Shown one piece after another: positions 8,423 through 17,846 of a DNA stretch of 64,000 nt; positions within the stretch are counted from its first letter, which is position 1, and each line of letters opens with the position of its first letter. The position numbers and the translations under genes are program-made. A model generated the notes under the pieces. The model worked only from the letters and a program-made list of their open reading frames with translations, searched no databases and was not told the DNA's origin. The DNA is from Phycisphaerales bacterium (GTDB taxonomy: Bacteria > Planctomycetota > Phycisphaerae > Phycisphaerales > SM1A02), in NCBI GenBank assembly GCA_029242715.1, contig JAQWTL010000035.1, positions 1 to 64,000 on the forward strand, given 5' to 3'.

Positions 8423-9367
8423 TCATTCGTCGTCATAAACCGCGGTGTACGTGGGGTTGTTTTGCCACGGATTCACCGGCTGAACCTCAGTGATCATCAG
8501 GTTGAGGCAGTCACCCTTGTATGCATCGCATGTGGGTGAGCCTTCGGGGCAATCAAAGGTGAACAGGTTATCCAGGCATTGGCCGTACTTGTTGTTGTAG
8601 ACCTGTCGCTTGGGGAACATGCTGTCCTCGACGGAAGTGCTGGCATCATTGAAGACGCAGACGCCTTTCCAGCGTTCCTTGGGAGAATACTGTTCGTAAG
8701 TGACGGACTGTGCAAGCTGCTGGCCCATTTCGGTGCCACGGCTTGACAAGATGCAGACATCAGGCCGACCACTCATTGCCCAGTAGGCAACACTAGGCTT
8801 CACGCGATCACCAAAGAGTGCCGTGGAAGCCCATGAAACATGGCATTCGTCCTGAAGGTCACACTTGAATGTGTGGTCCCAGTGGACATCGCCGTCTTCT
8901 GCTTCGATGGAATCAGCGAGGTCATCATCAGCGCCGCCGCCATCCATGTTTCCATAAGGGGCGTAGTTCTCATAGTTGTACGTATGAGCCGACACGTTTG
9001 GGTTCACGTCAGAACCTACGACTACCGTACGTGACTCATATTGACGGTCCATGATCAGCAGGGCGTGGAGGTTGTCGGTTGTGTTCAGTCGCCAACCGGG
9101 TGCGCCACGATCCATGATGTTCATTTCCATGCCACCTTGCATGATTGGTTGGCGGTCAACCATAGAGGGCATTGGCATTTCGCCAGAGTTCTGAGCAGCC
9201 CATGTAGTCAATCCCTGGTGCATGGATTGTCCGCTCTTCTGGTCTTGGACCAATCGAGCAGAAGCCCTAGCGCCTGACAAGGCTGGCAGGAGGATGCCCA
9301 GGAGGACGGCAATAATGCCGATGACCACGAGCAGTTCGACGAGTGTGAATCCACGTTTCTTTATCAT
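8423..9367 (-). CDS. Prepilin-like protein with type II/IV N-terminal methylation signal
   Basis: The product has 314 residues from ATG 9367. It begins MIKKRG then FTLVELLVVIGIIAVLLGIL, the prepilin-peptidase cleavage site (after Gly6) with Glu at +5 of the mature helix. The rest resembles the large planctomycete families of pseudopilin-like proteins (DUF1559-type), with a long soluble domain (QDQKSGQSMHQGLTTWAAQN). The role is probably in a secretion or pilus-like assembly, or on the surface. The longer frame up to 9424 is rejected because the cleavage motif would then be internal. The 281-bp gap to the M3 peptidase holds both divergent promoters, which I could not place. Confidence 0.85.
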   Translation of the reverse strand: MIKKRGFTLVELLVVIGIIAVLLGILLPALSGARASARLVQDQKSGQSMHQGLTTWAAQNSGEMPMPSMVDRQPIMQGGMEMNIMDRGAPGWRLNTTDNLHALLIMDRQYESRTVVVGSDVNPNVSAHTYNYENYAPYGNMDGGGADDDLADSIEAEDGDVHWDHTFKCDLQDECHVSWASTALFGDRVKPSVAYWAMSGRPDVCILSSRGTEMGQQLAQSVTYEQYSPKERWKGVCVFNDASTSVEDSMFPKRQVYNNKYGQCLDNLFTFDCPEGSPTCDAYKGDCLNLMITEVQPVNPWQNNPTYTAVYDDE

Positions 9368-9648
9368 TGGTTCGTTTTCCGGGGTAGGTACGGGAACAGC
9401 TGTGAGTATGGCGATTGAAGCCATGTTAGATTTCGTATTCTCAGGGCCTGCAGGTTCCAGCCAGTATGAGAATTCAAGACGTTGAACTCCTCTAATGTAC
9501 TGTCATATGGCCATGAGGATAAATGGAAATGTGCACTCTTAGCCCGGATATTGAGGTTTTTCGTAACCGGCCAAAGGGGGTCAAATAAGCCCTATGTCCT
9601 TTATAAGGCAATGTTTAGGTATCAGATAGCCCAGGAGAAAACAATTCA

Positions 9649-11499
9649 ATGCCCACTGAGAGTAGCGCCAAGGCCCTAAATGACCGTCTAAACCGTGATT
9701 TTTCCCAACTTCATACCGCCAAGGAGGATGCCTTTTGGCAGTCCTACATGGGATTGGGTTCAGATGCCCATGAAGACAGGCAAGCTCTGGACCGCCTGGA
9801 GGCCGATCTTCAGGGCTGGCTGCAGGACCCAGATCGTTTGCGAGAGGTCACAGAAGAGTTGGATCAGGAGTTTGATGAGGGTAGTTCGGTTGCATTGAAA
9901 GGGTGGCATCAGACCCTCTCTGCTCATGCCATTGAATCACCAGAGGGCAGATCATTGGCAGCGGAGATCATCGAGGCCGAAGGTCGTTTGGCTGGCGCCC
10001 GCGGGGGCATGGACCTTGGATACAAGGATGCTGAGGGGAACTTTCAGAAAGCCAGCAGCGTTCGCCTGGGTGTGATGCTCGGCACGGATCCAGATGAGGG
10101 CATGCGTCGTGCGGCATGGGAAGGCCTCCGAAGCATCGAAGGATTTGTTCTTCAGAATGGCTTCATCGAGCTTGTTCGAATGCGGAACAAACTCGGTCGC
10201 ATGCTTGGTGGAGAGGACTACTACGACTGGAAAGTGAGAAGAGTCGAAGGGCTTTCCAAGGCTGACATCTTTTCCCGTTTGGATGAATTGGAGCGTTTGA
10301 CTCGAGATGCGTCCTCAAGGGGATTGAAGGCAATGGATGAGGCGGTGCTTGCGCCATGGAATATCCGTTTTCATACGGAAGGCGATCTCATCAGGCAGAG
10401 GGATCCCTGGTTTCCTTTCCAGGAAGGTATTCGACGATGGGGGCAAAGCTTTGCGGGCATGGGGATTACCTATGACGACGCCACGATGGTGCTGGATCTT
10501 CTGGATCGGCCGGGCAAGTATGAAAACGGATTCATGCATGGGCCAGAGGTGAGCTGGGTTGATGGTCAAACTCGACATCGAGCACGAATTCATTTCACAG
10601 CCAATGCGATACCAGGCATGCCCGGTTCTGGTGAACGCGCGCTCGCGACACTGTTCCATGAAGGCGGCCATGCAGCTCACTTTGCCAATGTTTGCATGCC
10701 TGCACCCTGTTTCGGTCAGGAATTCGCGCCGACATCGGTAGCTTTCGCGGAAATCCAGTCCATGTTCCTGGACAGTCTCACTGAGGATGCGGACTGGCAG
10801 CGTCGATACGCCATCGATGCTTCAGGGCAACCAATTCCCGTGGAGCTCATTGAACAGGGGATTCGTCAGACTCAGCCGCATGCCGCCTGGAAGATCCGAA
10901 GCATGATGGCTGTCTGTTATGCGGAACGTGCCATCTACGAGCTCCCAGAAGACAAACTCACCCCAGAGGGCATCATTGAGGCGATTCGATCCGAGGAGCG
11001 TCGATTGGTCATGCTGGATGAGGGAAGCCCTCGCCCGGTGCTCTCAGTGCCACACTTGCTTTCGGGCGAAGCAAGTGCTTATTACCACGGCTACGTATTG
11101 GCGCAGATGGGTGTTGAGCAGACGCGTAATGCATTCATTGAATCGCACGGTCACTTGCTGGATAACCCGGCTATTGGGCCGAAGCTGAGGGAGCATTACT
11201 GGCGTCCAGGCAACAGTCTCAGCATGGACAGAATGCTGACGGGATTAACAGGCCAACCCCTTGGGGCAGCAGCTTTGGCATCACGTGTCAATCGATCTGT
11301 GGAAGAGGCCATGGCGGATGCTCGTTCTTCCATGGAGCAAGCAGCGGATATCAAGCCTTACGATGGTCAGGTGGAACTGAACGCTCGTATACGAGTGGTG
11401 CACGGTCAGGAGGATGTGGCCGATCTGGTGCCGGGGCAATTTGATGAATTTGCCGACAGATTTGCAGCCTGGATAGATGGGCAGGTCAGTGCTTCCTAG
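9649..11499 (+). CDS. M3-family zinc metallopeptidase (oligoendopeptidase-like)
   Basis: The product has 616 residues and no signal peptide, so it is cytoplasmic. The zinc site is HEGGH (His337, Glu338, His341; TLFHEGGHAAHF), with the third ligand likely Glu368 in the segment FAEIQSMFLD, matching the M3 layout. The C-terminal half has the family-like GEASAYYHGYVLAQM. M3 enzymes cut short peptides and are mostly involved in peptide turnover. The start ATG 9649 has AGGAG 11 nt upstream. It has no operon partners: divergent from the prepilin-like gene and followed by a dockerin remnant on the other strand. Confidence 0.88.
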   Translation: MPTESSAKALNDRLNRDFSQLHTAKEDAFWQSYMGLGSDAHEDRQALDRLEADLQGWLQDPDRLREVTEELDQEFDEGSSVALKGWHQTLSAHAIESPEGRSLAAEIIEAEGRLAGARGGMDLGYKDAEGNFQKASSVRLGVMLGTDPDEGMRRAAWEGLRSIEGFVLQNGFIELVRMRNKLGRMLGGEDYYDWKVRRVEGLSKADIFSRLDELERLTRDASSRGLKAMDEAVLAPWNIRFHTEGDLIRQRDPWFPFQEGIRRWGQSFAGMGITYDDATMVLDLLDRPGKYENGFMHGPEVSWVDGQTRHRARIHFTANAIPGMPGSGERALATLFHEGGHAAHFANVCMPAPCFGQEFAPTSVAFAEIQSMFLDSLTEDADWQRRYAIDASGQPIPVELIEQGIRQTQPHAAWKIRSMMAVCYAERAIYELPEDKLTPEGIIEAIRSEERRLVMLDEGSPRPVLSVPHLLSGEASAYYHGYVLAQMGVEQTRNAFIESHGHLLDNPAIGPKLREHYWRPGNSLSMDRMLTGLTGQPLGAAALASRVNRSVEEAMADARSSMEQAADIKPYDGQVELNARIRVVHGQEDVADLVPGQFDEFADRFAAWIDGQVSAS

Positions 11500-11540
11500 C
11501 AGGCGCTGATAGGGCGTCGATGTAAGCCCGATCAGCAGTT

Positions 11541-11700
11541 CTACCCGAAGGCATCGAGCAGCAGGAGCATGTCGTTGACATCAGTTGTTCCATTGCCATC
11601 AATGTCGCCATCAGGGGTCAGCCAGGCACTGGTAAGGGCCAAGACATCCGTGACATCGAGTGATTCTTCATTCAGAGTGGCTTCTGTGCCATTTATAGAA
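11541..11700 (-). pseudogene. Orphan dockerin remnant
   Basis: The end of this reading frame encodes a nearly complete second dockerin repeat (GDIDGNGTTDVNDMLLLLDAFG) after a decayed first repeat (LDVTDVLALTSAW, lacking its DxNxDG calcium loop). There is no attached secreted protein. The open frame continues upstream only to 11783, across the terminator of the neighbouring dockerin gene, so an intact start is unlikely. It is best read as the 3' scrap of a lost or rearranged dockerin gene. The left boundary of decay is approximate. Confidence 0.6.
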
Positions 11701-11735
11701 ACCCAGTGGACATTCTGTTGTTGTAAGGAGCAATG

Positions 11736-11770
11736 AAAAAACCGGGATGCGGCAGTTGCCGCACCCCGGT
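11736..11770 (-). terminator. Terminator of the 11801-13219 dockerin gene
   Basis: The arms are 11741-11754 and 11757-11770 (ACCGGG.TGCGGCA type) and are followed on the minus strand by UUUUUUC. The single mismatch becomes a G-U wobble only on the minus-strand RNA, which fixes the direction. Confidence 0.88.
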
Positions 11771-11800
11771 CAGATTTAATCAAGGGAACTAATTCGGGAC

Positions 11801-13219
11801 TCAGCAGTCCTGGCCGAAGAATTCCAGCATCAACAGCAGGTCATTGACATTGGTGTTTCCGTCGCCATCGACATCGCCATCAGGGCCGCCCCAGGCAGCG
11901 ATCAGGTCCAGAATGTCATTGACGTTGACTGTGCCATCGCCATTGAGGTCGCTGGGGCAATCACCGGTGCAGTCAGGATTTGGTGCCATGATGCCGACTT
12001 CGATTTCATCGCCGTCGGGTCCTGGACGCCAGAGGCCAAGCACGGAGTTGACTTCGGATGGTGGATAGTTCGCATCGAAACGGAACGTATACGAACTGCT
12101 CCAGCGGATGGCGTTGCCAAACGCGAAGCCTGTTTCATCTTCTGAATAAGGCGTGGTGTACCACGTGAGCATGCCATCGGCCCGCTCAACGGTCCAATCG
12201 TTGTCATCAACCAGCTCGCAGGAGTGATAGTCGACATCGACGAATTCGATGTTTTCAAGTTCGACGCAGTCGGCTACAGGCACGCTGAATGAGCCGGCTG
12301 AACGGTGGGAATTCTGGTTATGGACAACGAGCTCGTAATGCCAGGTGCCATCACCGTTGTCAGTTACGAGATATGCAATGTGCATCAGGCCGAGAAAACC
12401 ATCGCCCTCGTTAGTCCACACATCAACGATTTCAGCGCCCTCTTCAAATGCCCAGGCATCCAGGGCAGTCTGCATGACTTTGGTGGAGCCAATTGGTGAG
12501 CTGGTTGTAGTGGTGGTGAAACGAATCTCACGGTAGCTCACATTGTTGAACTGATTGTCAAAGTCGTATTCATCAAAGCCCCACTCGATGTCGGCATTTG
12601 CAGAGACATACTGGCCTTCGAGGTAGAAGTGGCAGCCTGCGTTGAGGCTGGGATCACGGTCTTCCTCGGAGATCTGAAGCTTTCCACGCATGGAGCTCGA
12701 GCCGCAGGGGCTCTGGAAGAATGGATACAGGTAGTCGCCAGTAGTGGCATTGATTTCTGAACGCGGTGCTTCTGCATCGGCATTCAGGCTTGCCCAGTAG
12801 GTATCACCGCAGCCGATTCCAAGTGTGCTGCACCCAGTACCTTGGCAAGAGCACATGGCTTCACTGACTGCGCAGAATGAGTGCTTGAGCCAGCTCAGGC
12901 CGATCTGTTCGAAACGTCCGTCACAGAGCCTGTAAACGTTCTGGGCAATGACAGGTGACTTCGTTCCATCACCGCTCTGGGCCCACTGGGCAACCATGTC
13001 GCCTGGATTGCCAGAGGTGGTTGCCATGGCGAAGCCGCCAATGCCATCTTGTTGGCCGTAGTAATCAAGGTCATAGGTGCCAAATGCATCAGCGACTTTA
13101 TGGGTCATGATGTCTGGGCCTTCGTAAGTACAGTAGTCCTCTCCAGCGGGGGATTGCATGGCGATAAGGGGGATCGAAACGCCACATGCGATGGTGAGGA
13201 TTGCCCTGGAGATCTTCAT
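11801..13219 (-). CDS. Secreted dockerin protein, paralogue of the 50594-52708 product
   Basis: The product has 472 residues: a signal peptide (1-25), a long domain (about 28-410), and a C-terminal dockerin (418-472, LNGDGTVNVNDILDLIAAWG and DGDGNTNVNDLLLMLEFFGQDC). The long domain shares a clear pattern with the 704-residue product at 50594: VYRLCDGRFEQIGLSWLKHSFCAV, then a Cys-rich SCQGTGCSTLGIGCGDTYWASLN, and VDYHSCELVDDNDWTVE. I do not recognise the family, which looks specific to this group. An inverted repeat (GGCCAAT...ATTGGCC) lies upstream at about 13267-13296. Confidence 0.8.
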   Translation of the reverse strand: MKISRAILTIACGVSIPLIAMQSPAGEDYCTYEGPDIMTHKVADAFGTYDLDYYGQQDGIGGFAMATTSGNPGDMVAQWAQSGDGTKSPVIAQNVYRLCDGRFEQIGLSWLKHSFCAVSEAMCSCQGTGCSTLGIGCGDTYWASLNADAEAPRSEINATTGDYLYPFFQSPCGSSSMRGKLQISEEDRDPSLNAGCHFYLEGQYVSANADIEWGFDEYDFDNQFNNVSYREIRFTTTTTSSPIGSTKVMQTALDAWAFEEGAEIVDVWTNEGDGFLGLMHIAYLVTDNGDGTWHYELVVHNQNSHRSAGSFSVPVADCVELENIEFVDVDYHSCELVDDNDWTVERADGMLTWYTTPYSEDETGFAFGNAIRWSSSYTFRFDANYPPSEVNSVLGLWRPGPDGDEIEVGIMAPNPDCTGDCPSDLNGDGTVNVNDILDLIAAWGGPDGDVDGDGNTNVNDLLLMLEFFGQDC

Positions 13220-13352
13220 GATCAGACTCTCTCTTCTTGTCTGTAAGGGGTCATTTGTAGGTACAGGCCAATTAGTCTAACCCCAATTATTGGCCAAGCA
13301 CCCCAAAAAGGGGCTTTGGAGGTAATTCAATGCGGATGGTTGAGCATATTGG

Positions 13353-14714
13353 CTATTGCAGAGGCCTTTTTTCCCTACTGAAGAAGGTTCCCTGCTGAAG
13401 AAGGTCTCGTGATTTGAGATAAAGCCAGATGGCCTGCACCAGATTGGCCAGTGTATAGGTGATTAAGGCCACTTTAAGGCCGATCCAGCCTCCATAGACG
13501 ACGCCGAGTGTCAATCCGGCAATCGTCATGATCAGATAGGCAATCACCGATTCAGTGATCGGGCGAGTCCGATGGGCATTGACGAGGACCCCCTGGTAGA
13601 GGGAGTGGAGGTAGCTGAGCAAGGGGACAGGGGCTACCAGCCAGAGGGTCGAGATGCCCAACTGTGCCAGTTCATCATTCAGGCCGACAATATCGCTGAA
13701 CCAGATTCTGGCCAAAGGTGTGACTGCCATCACGATCAGCAGTGAAGAAAAGATCGCTCCGGCTATCCATGCGAATCGACGAAGCGCTGGCTGCATGCCT
13801 GGTCGCTGGCTCAACCGTATGACGACCTCGTTGTAGGCGATGCCAGAACTGCGAAAGAGAAATGCCAGCCCAGCCAGCGGTGCCCAGACCGCCAGGGAGG
13901 AAAGTGCATCAGGCATTCTGGTCATGCCAGCAGATCCAATTGGTTGGGCAAGGAGGACAAGCATCGGTGTCAGGGCTAGAGGTATGTAGAAACGGAGCAG
14001 TTTGCCCAGTCTCAATGGTGGGTTTGCAGGAGGTGATTGACGAAGTGGGCCTGCGACAACATCTCTACTGCGGAAACGGGCATATGCGGCTTCAACAATG
14101 ACTCCAACGGTCAACGATGCAGTGGCAATCGTGGCGCCAGGGATTCCCATCTGTGCCATTGTCAAAAGCATGCCTACGGTTGCGAACAGGCGTATGCCCG
14201 TTCCAACGGCAATGACCTGCCGCCTGCCAAAATGAATCAGAAGGCCCTGTCTGAATCGACGATCTGCAATAGCCCAGGTCCAGGGCAGCAGCCATGCAAA
14301 GCTGATGCGTGCAGGCTCCTGGACTTCCGGGGGGATATCCAGCACTGGTACGACGACCAAGGGCCAGAGTGGGGTAAATGCCAGCAAAGCGTGCAGGATC
14401 GTCAGTCCTATCGCCGTGACCGTCATGAATTTCTGCAGTTTCAGGAAGGAATCCAGGTCACGGCTCAAGGCAGTTGATGCCGCCAACATCATGATGATTG
14501 GCGATTCGACAAGCAGTCCCAGAGGAAAAGCGATGCCTCCAAATGCGGCGAGCATGATTTCGGCATCAGGCAGGTTGCCCACAACGGCGCTGATGGCGGG
14601 CATCTCCAGCCCCATCAAGCTCCAACTGAGTGCAAGTGGCCACCAGTCATGAAACACGGAAGTGTTCGCCAGGGAGGGCGGTGATGGGGTGGGGGTTTGT
14701 GTCACGTCGGTCAT
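13353..14714 (-). CDS. Multi-pass membrane protein, ANKH/MATE-like (MOP superfamily)
   Basis: From ATG 14714 the product has 453 residues with about 12 hydrophobic segments and short loops. The N-terminal part (WWPLALSWSLMGLEMPAISAVV... LAAFGGIAFPLGLLVESPIIMMLAASTAL) resembles bacterial homologues of the progressive ankylosis protein (ANKH), a branch near the MATE/MOP flippases. Its substrate is unknown. A longer frame to 14807 exists, but the extra residues look non-native and crowd the rmuC promoter. The gene is divergent from rmuC. Confidence 0.7.
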   Translation of the reverse strand: MTDVTQTPTPSPPSLANTSVFHDWWPLALSWSLMGLEMPAISAVVGNLPDAEIMLAAFGGIAFPLGLLVESPIIMMLAASTALSRDLDSFLKLQKFMTVTAIGLTILHALLAFTPLWPLVVVPVLDIPPEVQEPARISFAWLLPWTWAIADRRFRQGLLIHFGRRQVIAVGTGIRLFATVGMLLTMAQMGIPGATIATASLTVGVIVEAAYARFRSRDVVAGPLRQSPPANPPLRLGKLLRFYIPLALTPMLVLLAQPIGSAGMTRMPDALSSLAVWAPLAGLAFLFRSSGIAYNEVVIRLSQRPGMQPALRRFAWIAGAIFSSLLIVMAVTPLARIWFSDIVGLNDELAQLGISTLWLVAPVPLLSYLHSLYQGVLVNAHRTRPITESVIAYLIMTIAGLTLGVVYGGWIGLKVALITYTLANLVQAIWLYLKSRDLLQQGTFFSREKRPLQ

Positions 14715-14831
14715 GGGGAAGTAGGCAGTATCTCGGGCCAGTCGTCTTGATGCCAGCGGTATACTTTGGTCGATTCGTGATATGAGGCTCATTGCCATGA
14801 ATGGCATTGAATCAAGGGGAGCCTGAACGAC

Positions 14832-16163
14832 GTGGACATTCTCCTGGGCATCTTGCTGGCCTTGTCGCTGCTGGTAATCATCCTGCAGGCGATCTTGGGT
14901 CGCCGGTCTGGTGGTTCAGGTCAGCAGGACATCGCCTCGACCGAATCTCGCTTGCGGGAAACGATCATGGACCAGTCACAGCGTGACCGGGAATCAAACG
15001 AGAACGCAAGCCGGGCTTTGCGCGATGAAATCCGCGAGTCACTGATTGGCAACCAGAAAGTGGTCACTGGGATTGTCGGTGAGTTGGGCAAGGGCCAGGG
15101 CCAGAGGCTCGACCTCCTGACCAAGGAGACCCGTGAGCTGCTTGAGAACACCAGAAAGCACCTGGCTGAAATCGATCAGAGGATCGGGACCAGCATGCAG
15201 GTTCTGCAGGAAGGCAACGAGAAGAAGCTGGAACAGATGCGACTGACTGTTGATGAGAAGCTTCAGAAGACTCTTCACTTCAGACTGACCGAGTCTTTCC
15301 AGATCGTGACCAACCAGCTTCAGGAAGTTCAGAAGGGCCTCGGTGAAATGCGGTCGCTGGCGGAAAATGTTGGTGGACTGCAGCGGGTACTGACAAACGT
15401 CAAGACTCGCGGTACCTGGGGCGAAGTCCAGTTGGGGGCCATCCTTCAGGACCTGTTAGCGCCTGATCAGTACGAGTCGAATGTTGAAACCATTCCTGGC
15501 ACCAACCAGAGAGTCGAGTTCGCTGTGAAGATGCCGGGCCGAGGTGTTGACCAGGTTGTCTGGTTGCCGATCGATTCCAAGTTTCCACAGGAAGATTGGA
15601 TGCGATTGCAGGATGCATTGGACGCAGGCGATCTTGCCGCCAAGGAAGCTGCTGAAAAGGCGTTGAAGCGAGCGGTGTCGCTTGCTGCATCAGACATCAA
15701 TGAGAAATATGTCGAGTCGCCCCACACGATTGACTACGGCATCATGTTCCTGCCAACAGAAGGCCTCTATGGTGAGGTATTGAGGTTGCCGGGGCTTGAT
15801 GATGAACTTCGACAGAAGCATCGAGTCGTCCCAGCGGGACCGACTACTTTGGCGGCCATTCTTGGCAGTATTCGCCTTGGGTTCAGAGCTCTGGCCATCG
15901 AACAGCGTTCAGCTGAAATCTGGGACATCCTGGCTGCAGTCAAGGAAGAGTTCGGTCGTTTCGAGGGGACCATTACTTCATTGCAGAAACAGCTCAAGAC
16001 TGCCCAGAACACGGTCAGCAGCATGGGGACGAGAAGTCGTCAGATGCAGCGCAAGATGAAGTCTGTTGAGGATCTTCCTGAAGGAACAGACAGCGGCGAG
16101 ATCCTGGGATTGCCCGATCCCATCGTGGACGACATCGATTCAAGCGTGTTTGACGGAAACTGA
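14832..16163 (+). CDS. rmuC: DNA recombination protein RmuC
   Basis: The product has 443 residues from GTG 14832. It has an N-terminal membrane anchor (about 2-20), a long coiled-coil stretch (about 35-160, rich in Glu, Gln, Arg), and the RmuC nuclease-like domain (about 165-400), with TRGTWGEVQLGAILQDLL, VWLPIDSKFPQEDW and DYGIMFLPTEGLYGEV. RmuC proteins limit rearrangements at inverted repeats and are thought to be membrane-tethered nucleases. The last 24 bp overlap the 3' end of nadB, which is transcribed in the opposite direction. Confidence 0.92.
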   Translation: MDILLGILLALSLLVIILQAILGRRSGGSGQQDIASTESRLRETIMDQSQRDRESNENASRALRDEIRESLIGNQKVVTGIVGELGKGQGQRLDLLTKETRELLENTRKHLAEIDQRIGTSMQVLQEGNEKKLEQMRLTVDEKLQKTLHFRLTESFQIVTNQLQEVQKGLGEMRSLAENVGGLQRVLTNVKTRGTWGEVQLGAILQDLLAPDQYESNVETIPGTNQRVEFAVKMPGRGVDQVVWLPIDSKFPQEDWMRLQDALDAGDLAAKEAAEKALKRAVSLAASDINEKYVESPHTIDYGIMFLPTEGLYGEVLRLPGLDDELRQKHRVVPAGPTTLAAILGSIRLGFRALAIEQRSAEIWDILAAVKEEFGRFEGTITSLQKQLKTAQNTVSSMGTRSRQMQRKMKSVEDLPEGTDSGEILGLPDPIVDDIDSSVFDGN

Positions 16164-17846
16164 TGGCTCGCCAGTGAGCGAATGGTTGTGTGACAGAACC
16201 GGCTCACCAAGCTGGTGGTCATTTGTCTTGTTCGCTTTTATGACAGAGTGCGTTTGCCAGGCAGGGTCTGATGCCGGGTGGTCGTGCCGGAAATGTGCGC
16301 CGCGTGATTCCTGTCTTCCAAGTGCTGAAATCGCGGATAGCTGACCTACGGTCAACATGTTCATCAGCTCCCATGCCGGTGTGGTATCAGGAGCCAGTCG
16401 CTGTATGGCCGAAGACCAGAAGGCAAGCTGGTCCATGGCCTCCGCCAGGTCTTCGGCGTTCCTTCTCACTCCGACAGATCTCCACATCAGTGATTTCATT
16501 GCGTATAGAACATCATTGATGTTGACTTGAATAGTCGAGTCGGGGCGGGGTGTGGGCCGGTTCATCAACTTCCGAAGTGGTGCGGCAGTGCCATGCCGTT
16601 CACCTGCCACGGCATCGCCGGTGCGGGTGCCAAGAACAATCGCTTCAAGAAGCGAGTTGGATCCCATTCGATTGGCGCCATGAAGACCGGTGCTGGCACA
16701 TTCGCCAACGGCAAACAGGCCGGGGAGCGAGGTGTGTCCATGGGAATCGGATCGAACACCACCGATCATGTAATGGGCGCCTGGCCGAACAGGAATCAAC
16801 TGTTTGGCGATATCGATGTCGAAGAGGCGACAGGTCGAGGAGATGCCCGGAAAGAGAACATGGGGATCGCCATCGATCTCAGTCAAGTCAAGATAGATGT
16901 TCGTGTGCGAGGAGCGATCCATTCGATCAGCAGCTGCGCGGCTGACGATATCGCGAGGGGCCAGGTCGGCGTCCGTGTGGTATTCGGGCATGAAACGTAT
17001 GCCGTCACGGTCGCGAAGGACGCCACCGGCGCCACGAACGATTTCACTGATGAGGACTCTGGCCGCTCCTGCGATGTAGAGGCAGGTCGGATGGAACTGG
17101 AAGAATTCAAGGTCCTGCAGTTCTGCACCGGCCCGGTAGGCCATGGCGACACCATCAGCGGTGGCCAGTACTGGATTTGTGGTTTCCCGATACATCTGCC
17201 CGCCACCGCCACAGGCAAGTACTGTCGAGCCTGCCTGGAAGCAGGCGATCTCGCCTGACTTGAGTCTGGCAAGAGTCCCTACGATGCTGCCGTCTTCCTC
17301 GCCTACAAGGTCAATGGCAAAGACATCCGGAAACAGACGGATGCGTTCATGTTGTTCAAGGGCAGGCCCCAGTGCTCCCTGGATGGCTCTGCCGGTGGCA
17401 TCCCCATTGGCGTGAACGATGCGACGCCGGGAATGGCCACCCTCCATGCCCAGTTCGAGATCCCCGGTTTCTGAGCGATCAAACTGAGCGCCTAGTCTCA
17501 ACAGCTTTTCAATAGCCACAGGCCCGCCCGCAACGACATCCCGAACGATGTCCTGGTTGCAGAGCCCGTCTCCGCATCGAATGGTGTCCTGTTCATGTTG
17601 TTCAAAGCTGTCTGTGGCATCAAGTACGGCAGCAATGCCACCTCTGGCCCAGTTCGTATTGTTGTCCAGGGTGTTGCTGGCTTTTCCAAGGACTGCAACA
17701 CGGAGGCCGCGAGAGGCTGCTGCAAGTGCGGCGCTGGCACCCGCGGCACCGGTGCCGATGACCACGACATCAAACCGATACCGTCCGATTCGATCGGCAT
17801 CTGTTGCAACCAGGCAACGATTTAAGGGTGTCCCCATTCTCATCAT
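16140..17846 (-). CDS. nadB: L-aspartate oxidase
   Basis: The product has 568 residues and oxidises L-aspartate to iminoaspartate with FAD, the first step of de novo NAD synthesis. The FAD motif is DVVVIGTGAAGASAALAA (residues 26-43). Family motifs follow: NTNWARGGIAAVL, RRRIVHANGDATG, FFQFHPTCL, GGVLRDRDGIRFM and the C-terminal GANRMGSNSLLE. The start codon overlaps the nadA stop by 4 bp, so the two are translationally coupled. The C-terminal tail (ending VSVKHA) extends beyond the usual helical domain and overlaps rmuC. Confidence 0.95.
   Translation of the reverse strand: MMRMGTPLNRCLVATDADRIGRYRFDVVVIGTGAAGASAALAAASRGLRVAVLGKASNTLDNNTNWARGGIAAVLDATDSFEQHEQDTIRCGDGLCNQDIVRDVVAGGPVAIEKLLRLGAQFDRSETGDLELGMEGGHSRRRIVHANGDATGRAIQGALGPALEQHERIRLFPDVFAIDLVGEEDGSIVGTLARLKSGEIACFQAGSTVLACGGGGQMYRETTNPVLATADGVAMAYRAGAELQDLEFFQFHPTCLYIAGAARVLISEIVRGAGGVLRDRDGIRFMPEYHTDADLAPRDIVSRAAADRMDRSSHTNIYLDLTEIDGDPHVLFPGISSTCRLFDIDIAKQLIPVRPGAHYMIGGVRSDSHGHTSLPGLFAVGECASTGLHGANRMGSNSLLEAIVLGTRTGDAVAGERHGTAAPLRKLMNRPTPRPDSTIQVNINDVLYAMKSLMWRSVGVRRNAEDLAEAMDQLAFWSSAIQRLAPDTTPAWELMNMLTVGQLSAISALGRQESRGAHFRHDHPASDPAWQTHSVIKANKTNDHQLGEPVLSHNHSLTGEPSVSVKHA

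Noticed and set aside
9482-9679. Short plus-strand frame before the M3 peptidase
   Set aside because: It has no ribosome site and overlaps the peptidase start in another frame.
13267-13296. Inverted repeat upstream of the 13219 gene
   Set aside because: GGCCAAT...ATTGGCC is only 7 bp with a long gap; it may be chance, so it is not listed as an operator.
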